Made by a program: the position numbers and the translations under genes. Shown here piece by piece: positions 53,301-61,203 of a stretch of DNA of 64,000 nucleotides. The stretch spans positions 33,642 through 97,641 of the forward strand of contig NZ_JAENIJ010000018.1 in NCBI RefSeq assembly GCF_016595435.1, given 5' to 3'. This DNA comes from Luteolibacter pohnpeiensis (GTDB lineage Bacteria > Verrucomicrobiota > Verrucomicrobiia > Verrucomicrobiales > Akkermansiaceae). Below the pieces are notes generated by a model that was not told the origin of the DNA, made no database searches, and worked only from the letters and a program-made list of their open reading frames with translations. Position 1 is the stretch's first letter, and each line of letters starts with the position of its first letter.

Positions 53301-53507
53301 GTTTTCAAGCGGAGTCGCCACTGACGACGCCATCGTCTCAGGGCTTGCCCCCGGCAAATTGGCGGAAACTTGAATGGTGGGAAATTCAACCTGTGGCAAA
53401 GGCGCGATGGATAACCGCGGAAATGCCACCATCCCGACTAACAGTATGGCCACCGTCATCAATGCGGTAGCGATCGGACGTTTGATGAAAGGCGCCGACA
53501 TGCTCAT
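50385..53507 (-). CDS. RND multidrug efflux permease (MdtB/MdtC-like)
   Basis: 1040 aa. FIKRPIATALMTVAILLVGMVAF and LPQVEFPTIQVSANLPGASPETM are the standard HAE1/Mdt start. The membrane relay has SVGFVIDDAIVMLENIYRYIEEG with the paired Asp. The periplasmic repeats, GSLNGSKQTFSIYANDQI and the late GIVKKNAIMMIDFAIEAER are all present. It pumps lipophilic compounds using the proton gradient. Its start overlaps the adaptor gene by 4 bp. No outer-membrane channel is encoded here. Confidence 0.95.
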   Translation of the reverse strand: MSMSAPFIKRPIATALMTVAILLVGMVAFPRLSIAPLPQVEFPTIQVSANLPGASPETMASSVATPLENQFAKIPGITQMSSSSGLGSTSITVQFDLGVDIDGAAQEIQSAISAAAGQLPTNLPSPPNYRKVNPADSPILILGLSSDVLPLTEVSDYGNNVIAQQISQIAGVAQVDVMGEQKPSVRVQVDPGKLASLGLSMDDVRGVIASATVNSPKGSLNGSKQTFSIYANDQILKAEPYNDLILAYRKGAPIRVRDVGRAVDGPEQLRSGALVRNKRGVGLIIRKQADANVIETISRIKEMLPQLQAAIPPAMKVELLSDRSRTIRSSVEEVEFHLVLTVFLVTLVVFLFLRNIRATLIASAVVPISIIATFAIMYVLDFSLNNLSLMALTISVGFVIDDAIVMLENIYRYIEEGMSPMQAALKGAGEIGFTILSITFSLIAVFIPVLLMGGIVGRLFREFAVTVTVAVLVSGFVSLTFVPMMCGKFLTHHYAPDRKSIRGWFDQLCERFFQSIEKIYERCLRVVFRHQRITLFTLLLAIGFTGYAFVKMPKGFFPQQDTGLMDVTIEAAPDTSYDRMFKYTQQVGQIIEADPGVMAFQCRIGGGGRGGGGSNASRYFVTLKERGDRDSVTEIMGRLRKKTQEIPGLTAYFQARQDLNVGGLISKTQYQYTLRSADSNELNTWAPKILERMKKLPELRDAASDQESAAPALNIDIDRQAAARFGIETSAINDALYNAFGERQVTQFYTDINQYKVIIEVPPEMQENTSVFDKIFLTSPLTNGQVPLSSLIRFDKGVPKPLSVNHLGQYPAVTISFNLAPGVSLGEAVAAVDRAEAEMGLPASLTGSFQGSAEAFQSSLKSQPYLILAAIIAIYIILGMLYESFIHPLTILSTLPSAGLGALLTLWISGHDVGVIAIIGILLLIGIVKKNAIMMIDFAIEAERERGLAPHEAIFEACIKRFRPITMTTIAAMIGGIPLALGHGDGSELRQPLGFAIVGGLVLSQALTLFTTPVVYLFFDRLTKRQKAQDSQTEALPELA

Positions 53508-54634
53508 GGCTGTTCCTCCTCCTTCGGTGAAACTTTCGAGCCTGGTTTCAGTTTGCTTTGGCCGACAACCACGACTTTTTCGCCAGCATTCAATCCCACC
53601 TCGATGACCGTGTCGTCATCCGCAGCGATGCCCGCAGTCACTCCGCGAGCTTCAACCGTCTGGTCTGATTTCACGACATAGATGAAATCGCCATCAATCC
53701 CGGGTTGCACCGCCTCGGAGGGGACTACCACACAATCCTTGCGAGTTTCGATCAAAACCCGCGCCGTCACAAATTGGCCGGGCCATAAGGTGAGCTGTTC
53801 ATTCTTGAAGGTGGCCTTCAGTCGGAGAGTTCCCGTACTGGCGTCGATCTGGTTATCGATCAGCTCAAGCTTGCCCTCATCGAGAAGATCTCCGGACTCA
53901 CTGAGAGCTTCGACTTTCAAGGGTGCGGCGTCAGGCTGGATGTTCTTGCCGAGCGACGAGAGGTATTTTTGCGGCAATGTGAAAATCACCGTCAACGGCT
54001 GGAGTTCGGTTAGAACCACCAGACCCGCCTCTTGATTTGCGGTGACAATGTTTCCAGCATCGACCAACCGCACCCCGGTCCGCCCGCTGATAGGTGCTCG
54101 AACCGTGGTGAAATCCAAATTCAGCTGGGCCGCTTGAATCGCGGCATCATCCGACTGCACCGCAGCAGACAGTTCCAGCACGTTCGCTTCCGCCAGCTCA
54201 AGCTGTTGCTGGCTGGCTGCGTCTTGCCGAGCCAGGCCCTTGATCCGCGCGGCATCCAGTTTTGCATTGTTGAGCCGCGCCTCATCCTGCGCTTTTTGGG
54301 CTTTCGCCTGTGCTAGAGCCGATTGGTAAGGGCGTGGATCAATCTCCGCCAGAATGTCCCCTTTTTGAACCATGGCGCCTTCGACAAAATTGACCTTTTC
54401 CAGCGATCCGCTGACACGAGGGCGAACCACCACCGTGTTAGAGGCCTGCGCCGTGCCAATGCCCGATAGCCAAACCGGCACATCCCGTAACTCCGCATCC
54501 TTCAGCACCACTGCGATCGGCCCATTTGCTCCGGCCTTCTTGGGGCTTTTGCCACCAGTCGGCTCTGGCAGCAGAAACACGCCAGCGGCGATAGCAATGA
54601 GTAGCAAGACAACCAATATCCAACGTTTTTTCAT
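53504..54634 (-). CDS. RND periplasmic adaptor (membrane fusion protein, MdtA-like)
   Basis: 376 aa. One N-terminal anchor (WILVVLLLIAIAAGVFLL) is followed by lipoyl and hairpin parts (VVVRPRVSGSLEKVNFVEGAMVQKGDILAEIDPRPY, AQAKAQKAQDEARLNNAKLD) and the barrel LDFTTVRAPISGRTGVRLVDAGNIV. It links the permease to an outer-membrane channel. It is the promoter-proximal gene of the pump unit and is divergent from the response regulator. Confidence 0.94.
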   Translation of the reverse strand: MKKRWILVVLLLIAIAAGVFLLPEPTGGKSPKKAGANGPIAVVLKDAELRDVPVWLSGIGTAQASNTVVVRPRVSGSLEKVNFVEGAMVQKGDILAEIDPRPYQSALAQAKAQKAQDEARLNNAKLDAARIKGLARQDAASQQQLELAEANVLELSAAVQSDDAAIQAAQLNLDFTTVRAPISGRTGVRLVDAGNIVTANQEAGLVVLTELQPLTVIFTLPQKYLSSLGKNIQPDAAPLKVEALSESGDLLDEGKLELIDNQIDASTGTLRLKATFKNEQLTLWPGQFVTARVLIETRKDCVVVPSEAVQPGIDGDFIYVVKSDQTVEARGVTAGIAADDDTVIEVGLNAGEKVVVVGQSKLKPGSKVSPKEEEQP

Positions 54635-54755
54635 GATCGATCAGTAAGGCGGAAACCAAGCAAGTCGCGTCAAATTCCGGGAAGAACCGTGACGCGCGAT
54701 TTCTAACATGGGTCGGAGTGGAATGCGTGCCGGTCCTGCGGATTTATTGTCGCAA

Positions 54756-54797
54756 ATTGTAGTCATACGGCCCCACCTTGACACACTTTGCTACAAT
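54756..54797. promoter_or_regulatory. Inverted repeat in the divergent pump/regulator promoter region
   Basis: ATTGTAG (54756-54762) and CTACAAT (54791-54797) form a perfect inverted repeat with a 28-nt gap between the adaptor gene and the response regulator. TTGACA at 54778-54783 lies between them. It could be an operator for the neighbouring regulator, but no repeat consensus is known to me. Confidence 0.35.
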
Positions 54798-54848
54798 ATT
54801 AATCGGGCTGTTTGACGGACAGCTTGTTAAATTGCCACCGATTGCTTC

Positions 54849-55574
54849 ATGGATACCCTTCCCCACATCGCCGTCGTCGATGATCATCAGGAAATTCGCG
54901 AACTGGTCGCCCGCTATTTGGAACAGCATGGATACCAAGTCACGGAGGGAGAGAGCGCCGCAGCATTCCTAAAATTGTTAGAGACGGAAGTATTCGATCT
55001 GGTGGTCCTCGATATCATGATGCCGGGAAAAGACGGCTTTTCTCTATGCCGGGAGTTGAGGCAATTCACCCAGCTGCCCGTGATTTTCCTGACAGCGGTG
55101 GCAGAGGACGCGGATCGAATCATCGGCCTTGAAATCGGCGCTGACGACTATCTAACAAAACCTTTCAATCCTCGTGAGCTGCTAGCGCGGATCCGCGCGG
55201 TGCTCCGCCGCTCCCAAGCGGGATCACAAGAGAACCGAATCACCGTCGAACATGGAACCAAGCTCCGATTTGAAGATCGCGTGCTGGATGTCACACGCCA
55301 GGAAGTAACCGGTGACGATGGAGTTTCGATACCTCTCAGCTCCGCGGAATTCCGGCTATTAAGTGTCTTCCTGGAACATCCCGGCAAAGTCTTGAGCCGC
55401 GATGAACTTCTGGATCTAACCAGCGGCCGCGAAGCCGATGTATGGGACAGAAGCATCGACAATCAGGTGAGCCGACTTCGAAAAAAAATCGAGCTGGACC
55501 CGAAAAGTCCGTCCCTGATCAAAACTTTTTGGGGCGATGGATACTGTTTCACCGGAACTGTTTCGCGCGCATGA
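54849..55574 (+). CDS. OmpR/PhoB-family response regulator
   Basis: 241 aa. The receiver starts IAVVDDHQEIRELVARYL, with the phosphoacceptor in LVVLDIMMPGKDG and the switch DDYLTKPFNPRELLAR. The DNA-binding domain ends in VWDRSIDNQVSRLRKKIE and FWGDGYCF. DLTSGREADVWDRSID is the OmpR-subgroup pattern. It overlaps the kinase by 4 bp and is divergent from the RND pump, a likely target. Confidence 0.95.
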   Translation: MDTLPHIAVVDDHQEIRELVARYLEQHGYQVTEGESAAAFLKLLETEVFDLVVLDIMMPGKDGFSLCRELRQFTQLPVIFLTAVAEDADRIIGLEIGADDYLTKPFNPRELLARIRAVLRRSQAGSQENRITVEHGTKLRFEDRVLDVTRQEVTGDDGVSIPLSSAEFRLLSVFLEHPGKVLSRDELLDLTSGREADVWDRSIDNQVSRLRKKIELDPKSPSLIKTFWGDGYCFTGTVSRA

Positions 55575-56920
55575 AACGATTCTGGATGCGCAGCCTGACA
55601 GGCCAGTGGGTGGCGTTGATCCTGCTCGCCCTTTTGATCTCGCAAATTCTGTATTCATTCATTTTCCGAGCAGAGCAGGAGAGATCGATGTTCGAGCTCC
55701 GGCGCGATGAATTTCTAGCGCGATCGGCATCCGTAGGACGCTTGGTCAAGACGGTCTCCCCGGAATTGCATGCGGAAATATTGCGGGCAACCAGCACCGG
55801 TTTGACGCGCTATTGGGTCAGCAGCGAACCTCTTGATAGCCCGATCGAATGGCAGAAAATCGCACGCGTCCACTTGCTTGAGTCATGGCGACCGCCGGAA
55901 CCTAAAGAGGTTCAGATTCAGCCTGAAATCAAATGGGAAATGCTGGCCAACACCTCCCAGTTTGGCTCCGCCAATGTCCGATTGATGCAATTAAAACCCT
56001 GGAATGGCTTTGGCCTAACGGTTCCCGTATCGGATGGAGCTTGGCTGAATGCGGTAACGGCAAAGCCACAAGCGATCGCACAGCCTGCAGCGGACTATTA
56101 TGGATCCCTCGCCATCACCATCCTGTTGCTTTCCTTGGTCTCGATTCTGGCCGCACGGAGAGTCGGCCTACCACTTCGTCGTCTAACAGAAGCGGCGGAA
56201 TCGTTAGGTCGGGGCGAGGAAATACCAAAGCTTCCAGAAAGCGGACCGGATGACATTCGCCGACTTTCGACCGCCTTCAACCGCATGCAATCCCGGCTAC
56301 GCCGTTTCGTCGAAGATCGTACCAGAATGATTGCCGCCATCAGTCACGATTTAAGAACACCGATCACTTCCATGCGTCTCCGGGCAGAGTTCATTGAGGA
56401 CGAGGAAATGCGGAAACAATTCATTTCAGCACTGGATGAAATGAAAGCCATGGCCGAATCAACACTGGCATTCGCACGCGAGGACGCCACCCAGGAAGAG
56501 ACGCGAGCAACTGATATGAATGCCTTGCTAGGCAGCCTTTGCGCGGATTTGGTTGAACTCGGCTGGCAGGTTGATTTCACCGAAGTGGAACGCGTGGTAT
56601 ATCGCTGCCGTCCCGGTGCGTTGCGGCGGGCGTTCCGCAATGTGATCGAAAACTCCATCCGCTATGGAAAGCGGGCAAGAGTCAGCTTGATCACAACCCC
56701 CGAACGACTTCAGGTCATCATTGCAGATGATGGCCCGGGCATCGCGCTGGAGGATCGTGAAAGGGTCTTCGAGCCATTCGTTCGCTTGGAAAATTCCCGA
56801 AACCGCAGCACCGGCGGAGCCGGGCTCGGATTATCCATAGCCCGCTCCATTGTCAGAAGCCATGGAGGAGATATTCAGGTGTTAGATGGTTCGAGGGTTC
56901 GCCTTTATTTACCGAATTAA
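55571..56920 (+). CDS. Sensor histidine kinase (EnvZ/CpxA-like)
   Basis: 449 aa from ATG 55571, which overlaps the regulator stop; the frame continues upstream but that is not coding. Membrane helices at about 10-30 and 175-195 flank a periplasmic region of about 145 aa. A HAMP segment (RVGLPLRRLTEAAESLGRGEE) leads to the H-box AAISHDLRTPITSMRLRAEF, N-box NVIENSIRYG, G1 DDGPGI and G2 GAGLGLSIARSIV. The cognate partner is the preceding regulator. Confidence 0.95.
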   Translation: MKRFWMRSLTGQWVALILLALLISQILYSFIFRAEQERSMFELRRDEFLARSASVGRLVKTVSPELHAEILRATSTGLTRYWVSSEPLDSPIEWQKIARVHLLESWRPPEPKEVQIQPEIKWEMLANTSQFGSANVRLMQLKPWNGFGLTVPVSDGAWLNAVTAKPQAIAQPAADYYGSLAITILLLSLVSILAARRVGLPLRRLTEAAESLGRGEEIPKLPESGPDDIRRLSTAFNRMQSRLRRFVEDRTRMIAAISHDLRTPITSMRLRAEFIEDEEMRKQFISALDEMKAMAESTLAFAREDATQEETRATDMNALLGSLCADLVELGWQVDFTEVERVVYRCRPGALRRAFRNVIENSIRYGKRARVSLITTPERLQVIIADDGPGIALEDRERVFEPFVRLENSRNRSTGGAGLGLSIARSIVRSHGGDIQVLDGSRVRLYLPN

Positions 56921-56950
56921 TATCATGACCTGGGCACTCCGGTCGATTTG

Positions 56951-56977
56951 GGTTGGCTCTTTGTCGAAGAGCCAACC
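56951..56977. terminator. Strong hairpin between convergent genes
   Basis: An 11-bp perfect stem (GGTTGGCTCTT with AAGAGCCAACC, loop TGTCG) lies between the kinase stop and the end of the minus-strand gene at 56988. It has no T run on either side, so it is probably a bidirectional 3'-end structure. Confidence 0.5.
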
Positions 56978-56987
56978 TATCGCAAGT

Positions 56988-57791
56988 TCACCGAACCCGA
57001 TCCAAACGAACTATCGACACCCGTGTTTTGCCGGTCGGCGAGCCGTCTACGTTGGGCGGTGCTGATTGGGCTGAGAGCAGTTGCCAGGCGCCTTCTTGCA
57101 GACGCAAGATGCCACCTGCGCGATATGAGCTGAAATCCGGCATCTTAATCCCCATCAGAGGAAAACCATATTCAGAATCTCCCTCCAGTTTCACCGATTC
57201 CAATGACAGCCAGATATCCCACGTTTTAGTCTCACCGGAAACGCTACGCACTACGGCTTCCAAAGTAGTGCCGGTATTTCGAGTCTCAAATGCCGTAGGA
57301 ACCGCTGCCCATTGTGGCATCGGGAGCGTATCAGCCGCTGGGGACGATTCATTTTTATCACCGACTGGCGGTTCATATTCCGTCGGATAAATGTGCTCAA
57401 GAATCGACTCTACGGTGGACTTAGTTCCCGTTTCTACCCTCACAGCGGGTGTATTTAAAAGAGCAGCAGCATCACTCGCCAAACTGGCATCACGCCAAGC
57501 GTTGAAGTTCGAACCAGGCTTCACATCGTCCAATTGTAGGGCAAACTGCTTGGTATCGAGTTCCCAAATTTCGAGCCTCAGCCGGAATGCCACCGGCTTC
57601 TCGGAAGAGCGTTGATCGAGTATTTTTTGCGTTTGCTCATCATTGGACCTCATCTGGGTGGGCGCAAACGGATCGGATACAACTTCCGTGGGAGTGGACT
57701 CATTTGGTTTTTCCTCCTCTTGAGCCAGGAGGTTCGTGCATGGAGATAATAATCCAACTGCAACCGTAATAAGCGAGATATAGGTTTTCAT
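56988..57791 (-). CDS. Secreted protein, paralogue of the upstream gene
   Basis: 267 aa from ATG 57791, the start of a signal peptide (MKTYISLITVAVGLLSPCTNLLA). It shares with the preceding gene (57846-58625) the core FRLRLEIWELDTKQFALQLDD, a YPTEYEPP block, the TAFETRNTGTTLEAVV stretch, MPDFSSYRAGGILRL.EG.W.LLSAQ..PP and the basic end VSIVRLDRVR. I know no named family; the pair arose by tandem duplication. Confidence 0.7.
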   Translation of the reverse strand: MKTYISLITVAVGLLSPCTNLLAQEEEKPNESTPTEVVSDPFAPTQMRSNDEQTQKILDQRSSEKPVAFRLRLEIWELDTKQFALQLDDVKPGSNFNAWRDASLASDAAALLNTPAVRVETGTKSTVESILEHIYPTEYEPPVGDKNESSPAADTLPMPQWAAVPTAFETRNTGTTLEAVVRSVSGETKTWDIWLSLESVKLEGDSEYGFPLMGIKMPDFSSYRAGGILRLQEGAWQLLSAQSAPPNVDGSPTGKTRVSIVRLDRVR

Positions 57792-57845
57792 GTTAATTGG
57801 CTCTGACGCATTTCTATCAAATCTATTCAACCATTTAAAAAAAGT

Positions 57846-58625
57846 TTACCTCAACCGATCCAAGCGCACCAAAACCAGGCGAACTTTATCTAAGGATTCA
57901 TGTTTCAACTTGGGTGGAGTTGGTTGAGCAGTGAGCAAGCACCATTGACCTTCTGGGAGGCAAATCAGACCGCCTGCTCTGAAGTCTGAAAATTCTGGCA
58001 TTTTCATGGCGAACTCCTTCCCGCCAAACTTGGTGTATCCGGTCAATCGGGTTTCATCCATACTAACACGCAAACGCCAAACTCCAGTCTCAGCGCTTTC
58101 GCCTTTGACCTCTGCCTCGAAGGTCGTACCCAACGAGCGGCACTCGAAATCTTTTGGTGCCATGACCCAATCCAACGGCGATTTCTTAACAGCCTCGCCT
58201 TGATCGCCCGGTGAGGGTTTGGATTTTCTTGGAATCTCAACTGATTCGTGTTCCGTCGGATAAAGTAGCTCCAGCAGGGAGGATGAAGTATTTTCTGACT
58301 TTTCTGTCGCGGACATCGCATAAACCTGAACCAACGAGACTGAATCATCTTTCAGGAGTTCACGCCGCCATCCAGCGAAGTCCGCGCCCTGCTCCATGCG
58401 ATCAAGTTGCCGAACGAACTGTTTTGCATTCATCTCCCAAACTTCGAGCCTAAGTTGAAAGGCCTGCCGAGTTTCGTTCCTCCGTGACTCCACATTCTTC
58501 GCCGGAGACTCGGCGAACGGATCATCCGAATGGATCATTGCATCCGAAGATTCAGCACGGACCGAGGCTGGAGCCAGAAAACAACCCATCACGACCGCCA
58601 ATCCGTAAATCCTCAATTTCATCAA
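57846..58625 (-). CDS. Secreted protein, first of a tandem paralogous pair
   Basis: 259 aa with a signal peptide (about residues 3-24, ending VRAE). FQLRLEVWEMNAKQFVRQLDRM, LLYPTEHE, FECRSLGTTFEAEV, MPEFSDFRAGGLICLPEGQWCLLTAQ and the end VLVRLDRLR match its downstream paralogue. LR.EVWE- and TTFEA-type strands are also seen in some secretion-related proteins, but I cannot assign it. The 54-bp gap to the paralogue supports cotranscription. Confidence 0.7.
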   Translation of the reverse strand: MMKLRIYGLAVVMGCFLAPASVRAESSDAMIHSDDPFAESPAKNVESRRNETRQAFQLRLEVWEMNAKQFVRQLDRMEQGADFAGWRRELLKDDSVSLVQVYAMSATEKSENTSSSLLELLYPTEHESVEIPRKSKPSPGDQGEAVKKSPLDWVMAPKDFECRSLGTTFEAEVKGESAETGVWRLRVSMDETRLTGYTKFGGKEFAMKMPEFSDFRAGGLICLPEGQWCLLTAQPTPPKLKHESLDKVRLVLVRLDRLR

Positions 58626-58721
58626 GAATAAGAGACTGAGTTGGCTGACCGGAAATTCAAACCATTCTGTGGAATTGCGGATTTACCCGATAAGTTCGAT
58701 TTCCTATACGTGGCCAACCCT

Positions 58722-59729
58722 ATGAGTCCTCTGGAACCAACATTCACCCGCCGCCGCCTGATCAAGACGCTTTTCTGCTCAAGCCTGGCGATGCAGCTCA
58801 ACCTGAACTCCACCGCATCGGCGGAAATGGTGCGCAATGGCGATCTGGATTTCATGGTGCTGGGAGATTTCGGCGCAGGAAACAACGACCAGAAGAAGGT
58901 GGCAGAGGCGATGGACGTGTATGCGCGCCGCCTGGGCAAAAAAGCTGATGGCATGTTCCTGCTGGGAGATAACTTTTACGGTGCGGTTCACGATGGGGTG
59001 AAATCCGAACGCTGGAAAACCGGATTTTCCGATCTCTATCCATCCCGGCGGTTCCCGAACCCATGCTGGGCGGTTCTGGGAAACCACGATTATCACGACA
59101 CCATCGGCGGCGCCCAGATGCAGTTGGATTACAACGCGTTCCGCAAAGGAAAAACGCGCTGGACGATGCCTGACAATTTCTACCGTGTCGATCTCCCGGC
59201 AAAAGATCCCAAAGTCACTTTCCTGATGATTGATACCAACTGGGAACCCATCAACCGGCGCACCCACGGAGCCAATCCGCCATGCTGGATTTCCGCGGAA
59301 AAGCAGGCCGAGCAACTGGTTTGGCTGAAGCAGCAACTGGAATCCAAACGCGCTCCATTCACGGTCGTCATCGGCCACCACCCGCTTTATTCCGATGGCA
59401 ATCACGGTGATACGCCCGAGCTGATCAAGGACATTGGTCCGTTGCTGGAAAAAGCGGGCGTCCATCTCTACCTCGGCGGGCACGATCATGACATGCAGCA
59501 TCTTGAGCTGGAGGGCCTGCGGACCTCATTCGTGATTTCCGGGGCCGGTGGCGCAGGCATTTACCGCATCGACAAACCGCGCAAAGGCGCAGTTGCCAAA
59601 TCCGAACACGGATTCAGCCATCTCTCGTTTAAAGAAGACCGGCTCTACCTCAGCCACATCGGTCTGAACGGCAAGTCACTCCACGCATTCAGCAAAGGCA
59701 CGGATTTCACTTGGAAAGTGGAAGTCTGA
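58722..59729 (+). CDS. Tat-exported metallophosphoesterase (purple acid phosphatase-like)
   Basis: 335 aa from ATG 58722, which places a twin-arginine-like signal TRRRLIKTLFCSSLAMQ at the N-terminus. Five metallophosphatase blocks follow in order: DFMVLGDFGAGN, GMFLLGDNFYG, AVLGNHDYHD, VVIGHHPLYSDG and LYLGGHDHDMQ, all with their metal ligands. The protein most resembles purple acid phosphatases of the tartrate-resistant type. It lies 17 bp before the aldo/keto reductase gene. Confidence 0.92.
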   Translation: MSPLEPTFTRRRLIKTLFCSSLAMQLNLNSTASAEMVRNGDLDFMVLGDFGAGNNDQKKVAEAMDVYARRLGKKADGMFLLGDNFYGAVHDGVKSERWKTGFSDLYPSRRFPNPCWAVLGNHDYHDTIGGAQMQLDYNAFRKGKTRWTMPDNFYRVDLPAKDPKVTFLMIDTNWEPINRRTHGANPPCWISAEKQAEQLVWLKQQLESKRAPFTVVIGHHPLYSDGNHGDTPELIKDIGPLLEKAGVHLYLGGHDHDMQHLELEGLRTSFVISGAGGAGIYRIDKPRKGAVAKSEHGFSHLSFKEDRLYLSHIGLNGKSLHAFSKGTDFTWKVEV

Positions 59730-59746
59730 CGCCTGAGACTTGGCGC

Positions 59747-60769
59747 ATGGAACAGCGTAGACTTGGAACAAGCGGGATCGTCGTCAGCGAAATCTGCATG
59801 GGCACGATGACCTTCGGCCAGCAGGCAGATGAAAAAACCGCGTTCCGCATCATGGATCGCTCGATCGATGCCGGGATCGATTTCTTTGATACCGCGGAGG
59901 TTTACCCGGTTCCACCAACCGCCGAGCTTGCTGGAAATACCGAGAAAATCGTCGGTCGCTGGATCAAGAAAAACCAACCGCGCGACGGCGTCATCATCGC
60001 CACCAAAATCGCAGGTGCCGCCCACGGCTGGTTCAACCCACCGGTCCGCAATGGCAAGGCCGCGCTCGATCGCCGCCACATCCGGATCGCGGTAGAAGGC
60101 AGCCTGCGCCGCCTGCAAACCGACTACATCGACCTTTATCAAATCCACTGGCCGGACCACGGAATGCGGCCCGAAGACACGCTCGAAGCACTGGATGAGC
60201 TCGTCCGCGAAGGCAAAATCCGCGCCATCGGCACCAGCAACGACAACGCCTACGGGGTGATGAAATCGCTCTGGACCTCCGATCGAAAGAACCTCACCCG
60301 GATTGATACCATCCAGAACAACTTCTCGCTCAACAACCGCCGCTTCGAGGACGAGGCCGCTGAAGTTTGCCGCCGCGAGAATGTCAGCTTGCTGCCCTAC
60401 AGCCCGATCGCCGGGGGCGTTCTTGCCGGAAAATACAACGATGGCGCACTTCCAGCCGGCGCACGCTTCTCCGACTACATCGCCAACGGCGGACCACGCC
60501 AGAAAGCGATGGCCAACCGCTTTTTCAATCCACGCAGTGAGGAATCGACCAAGCGGTTCATGAAAATCGCTGCCGATGCCGGCCTGCACCCAGTCACCCT
60601 GGCCGTTGCCTGGAGCAAGCAACATGACTTCGTCGCCAGCACCATCGTCGGTGCCACCAGCGAGGATCAACTCGACCCGATTTTCGCCGCCGCGGACTTG
60701 AAGCTCGAATCGGAAGTCATGGAATCGATCGATCAAGTCAGCCGCGAAATCCCTTACCCGATGGGGTGA
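59747..60769 (+). CDS. Aldo/keto reductase
   Basis: 340 aa from ATG 59747. The start MEQRRLGTSGIVVSEICMGTMTFG is family-typical. The catalytic Asp and Tyr are in FFDTAEVYP, the Lys in IIATKIAG, and IDLYQIHWPDH supplies the conserved His. It resembles the YajO/Tas subgroup of NADPH-dependent reductases. The carbonyl substrate is unknown. Confidence 0.94.
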   Translation: MEQRRLGTSGIVVSEICMGTMTFGQQADEKTAFRIMDRSIDAGIDFFDTAEVYPVPPTAELAGNTEKIVGRWIKKNQPRDGVIIATKIAGAAHGWFNPPVRNGKAALDRRHIRIAVEGSLRRLQTDYIDLYQIHWPDHGMRPEDTLEALDELVREGKIRAIGTSNDNAYGVMKSLWTSDRKNLTRIDTIQNNFSLNNRRFEDEAAEVCRRENVSLLPYSPIAGGVLAGKYNDGALPAGARFSDYIANGGPRQKAMANRFFNPRSEESTKRFMKIAADAGLHPVTLAVAWSKQHDFVASTIVGATSEDQLDPIFAAADLKLESEVMESIDQVSREIPYPMG

Positions 60770-60834
60770 AATTTTAGCCAAGCATCCCTGATTTTAAACT
60801 TTCCCGAATCATAATCCGGCACTATGAGAGGCCA

Positions 60835-60993
60835 ATGAAACTCCTCATCGTGTTGGTGGCCTTCGCCTGCTTGACTTCATGCAACACCACCATCGGGGTC
60901 GGCCGTGACATCAAGCAGGGCTACAATTGGACGAAATCGAAAATCCAAGGTTCCGGTCAAAGCGATCAGCAATACGGCGCTCCGGTTTATTAA
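60835..60993 (+). CDS. Entericidin-like small lipoprotein
   Basis: 52 aa from ATG 60835 to TAA 60991. MKLLIVLVAFACLTSCNTT is a lipoprotein signal with Cys at residue 16, and CNTTIGVGRDIKQG closely follows the EcnA/EcnB pattern CNTxxGxGxDIxxxG. The tail is short and polar. Entericidins form a toxin/antidote lipoprotein pair in Enterobacteria; only one such gene is visible here. The next 210 bp up to the exonuclease-ligase gene hold nothing I can support. Confidence 0.75.
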   Translation: MKLLIVLVAFACLTSCNTTIGVGRDIKQGYNWTKSKIQGSGQSDQQYGAPVY

Positions 60994-61203
60994 GCTAGCC
61001 CTCGGCAGTGCTTGATACTGCTTTGGCAGAAAATCGGAACGGCTTTTGGCAATCGCCTGGCCCAACACTGATTCCAATTTTGCCGCTCACTCATATTCAG
61101 AAGCTCATCGCAGTTTCTGAAGGGCGAAAAAATGTTCGGGATTTATCCAGAATCGGGTGATTCGGTTGGCGAAATCTCTAAGCTTGGCTAAGTTTCCCGC
61201 CGA

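Noticed and set aside
54778..54797. TTGACA followed by TACAAT as a sigma70 promoter
   Set aside because: The spacing between the two is only 8 nt, too short for a promoter.
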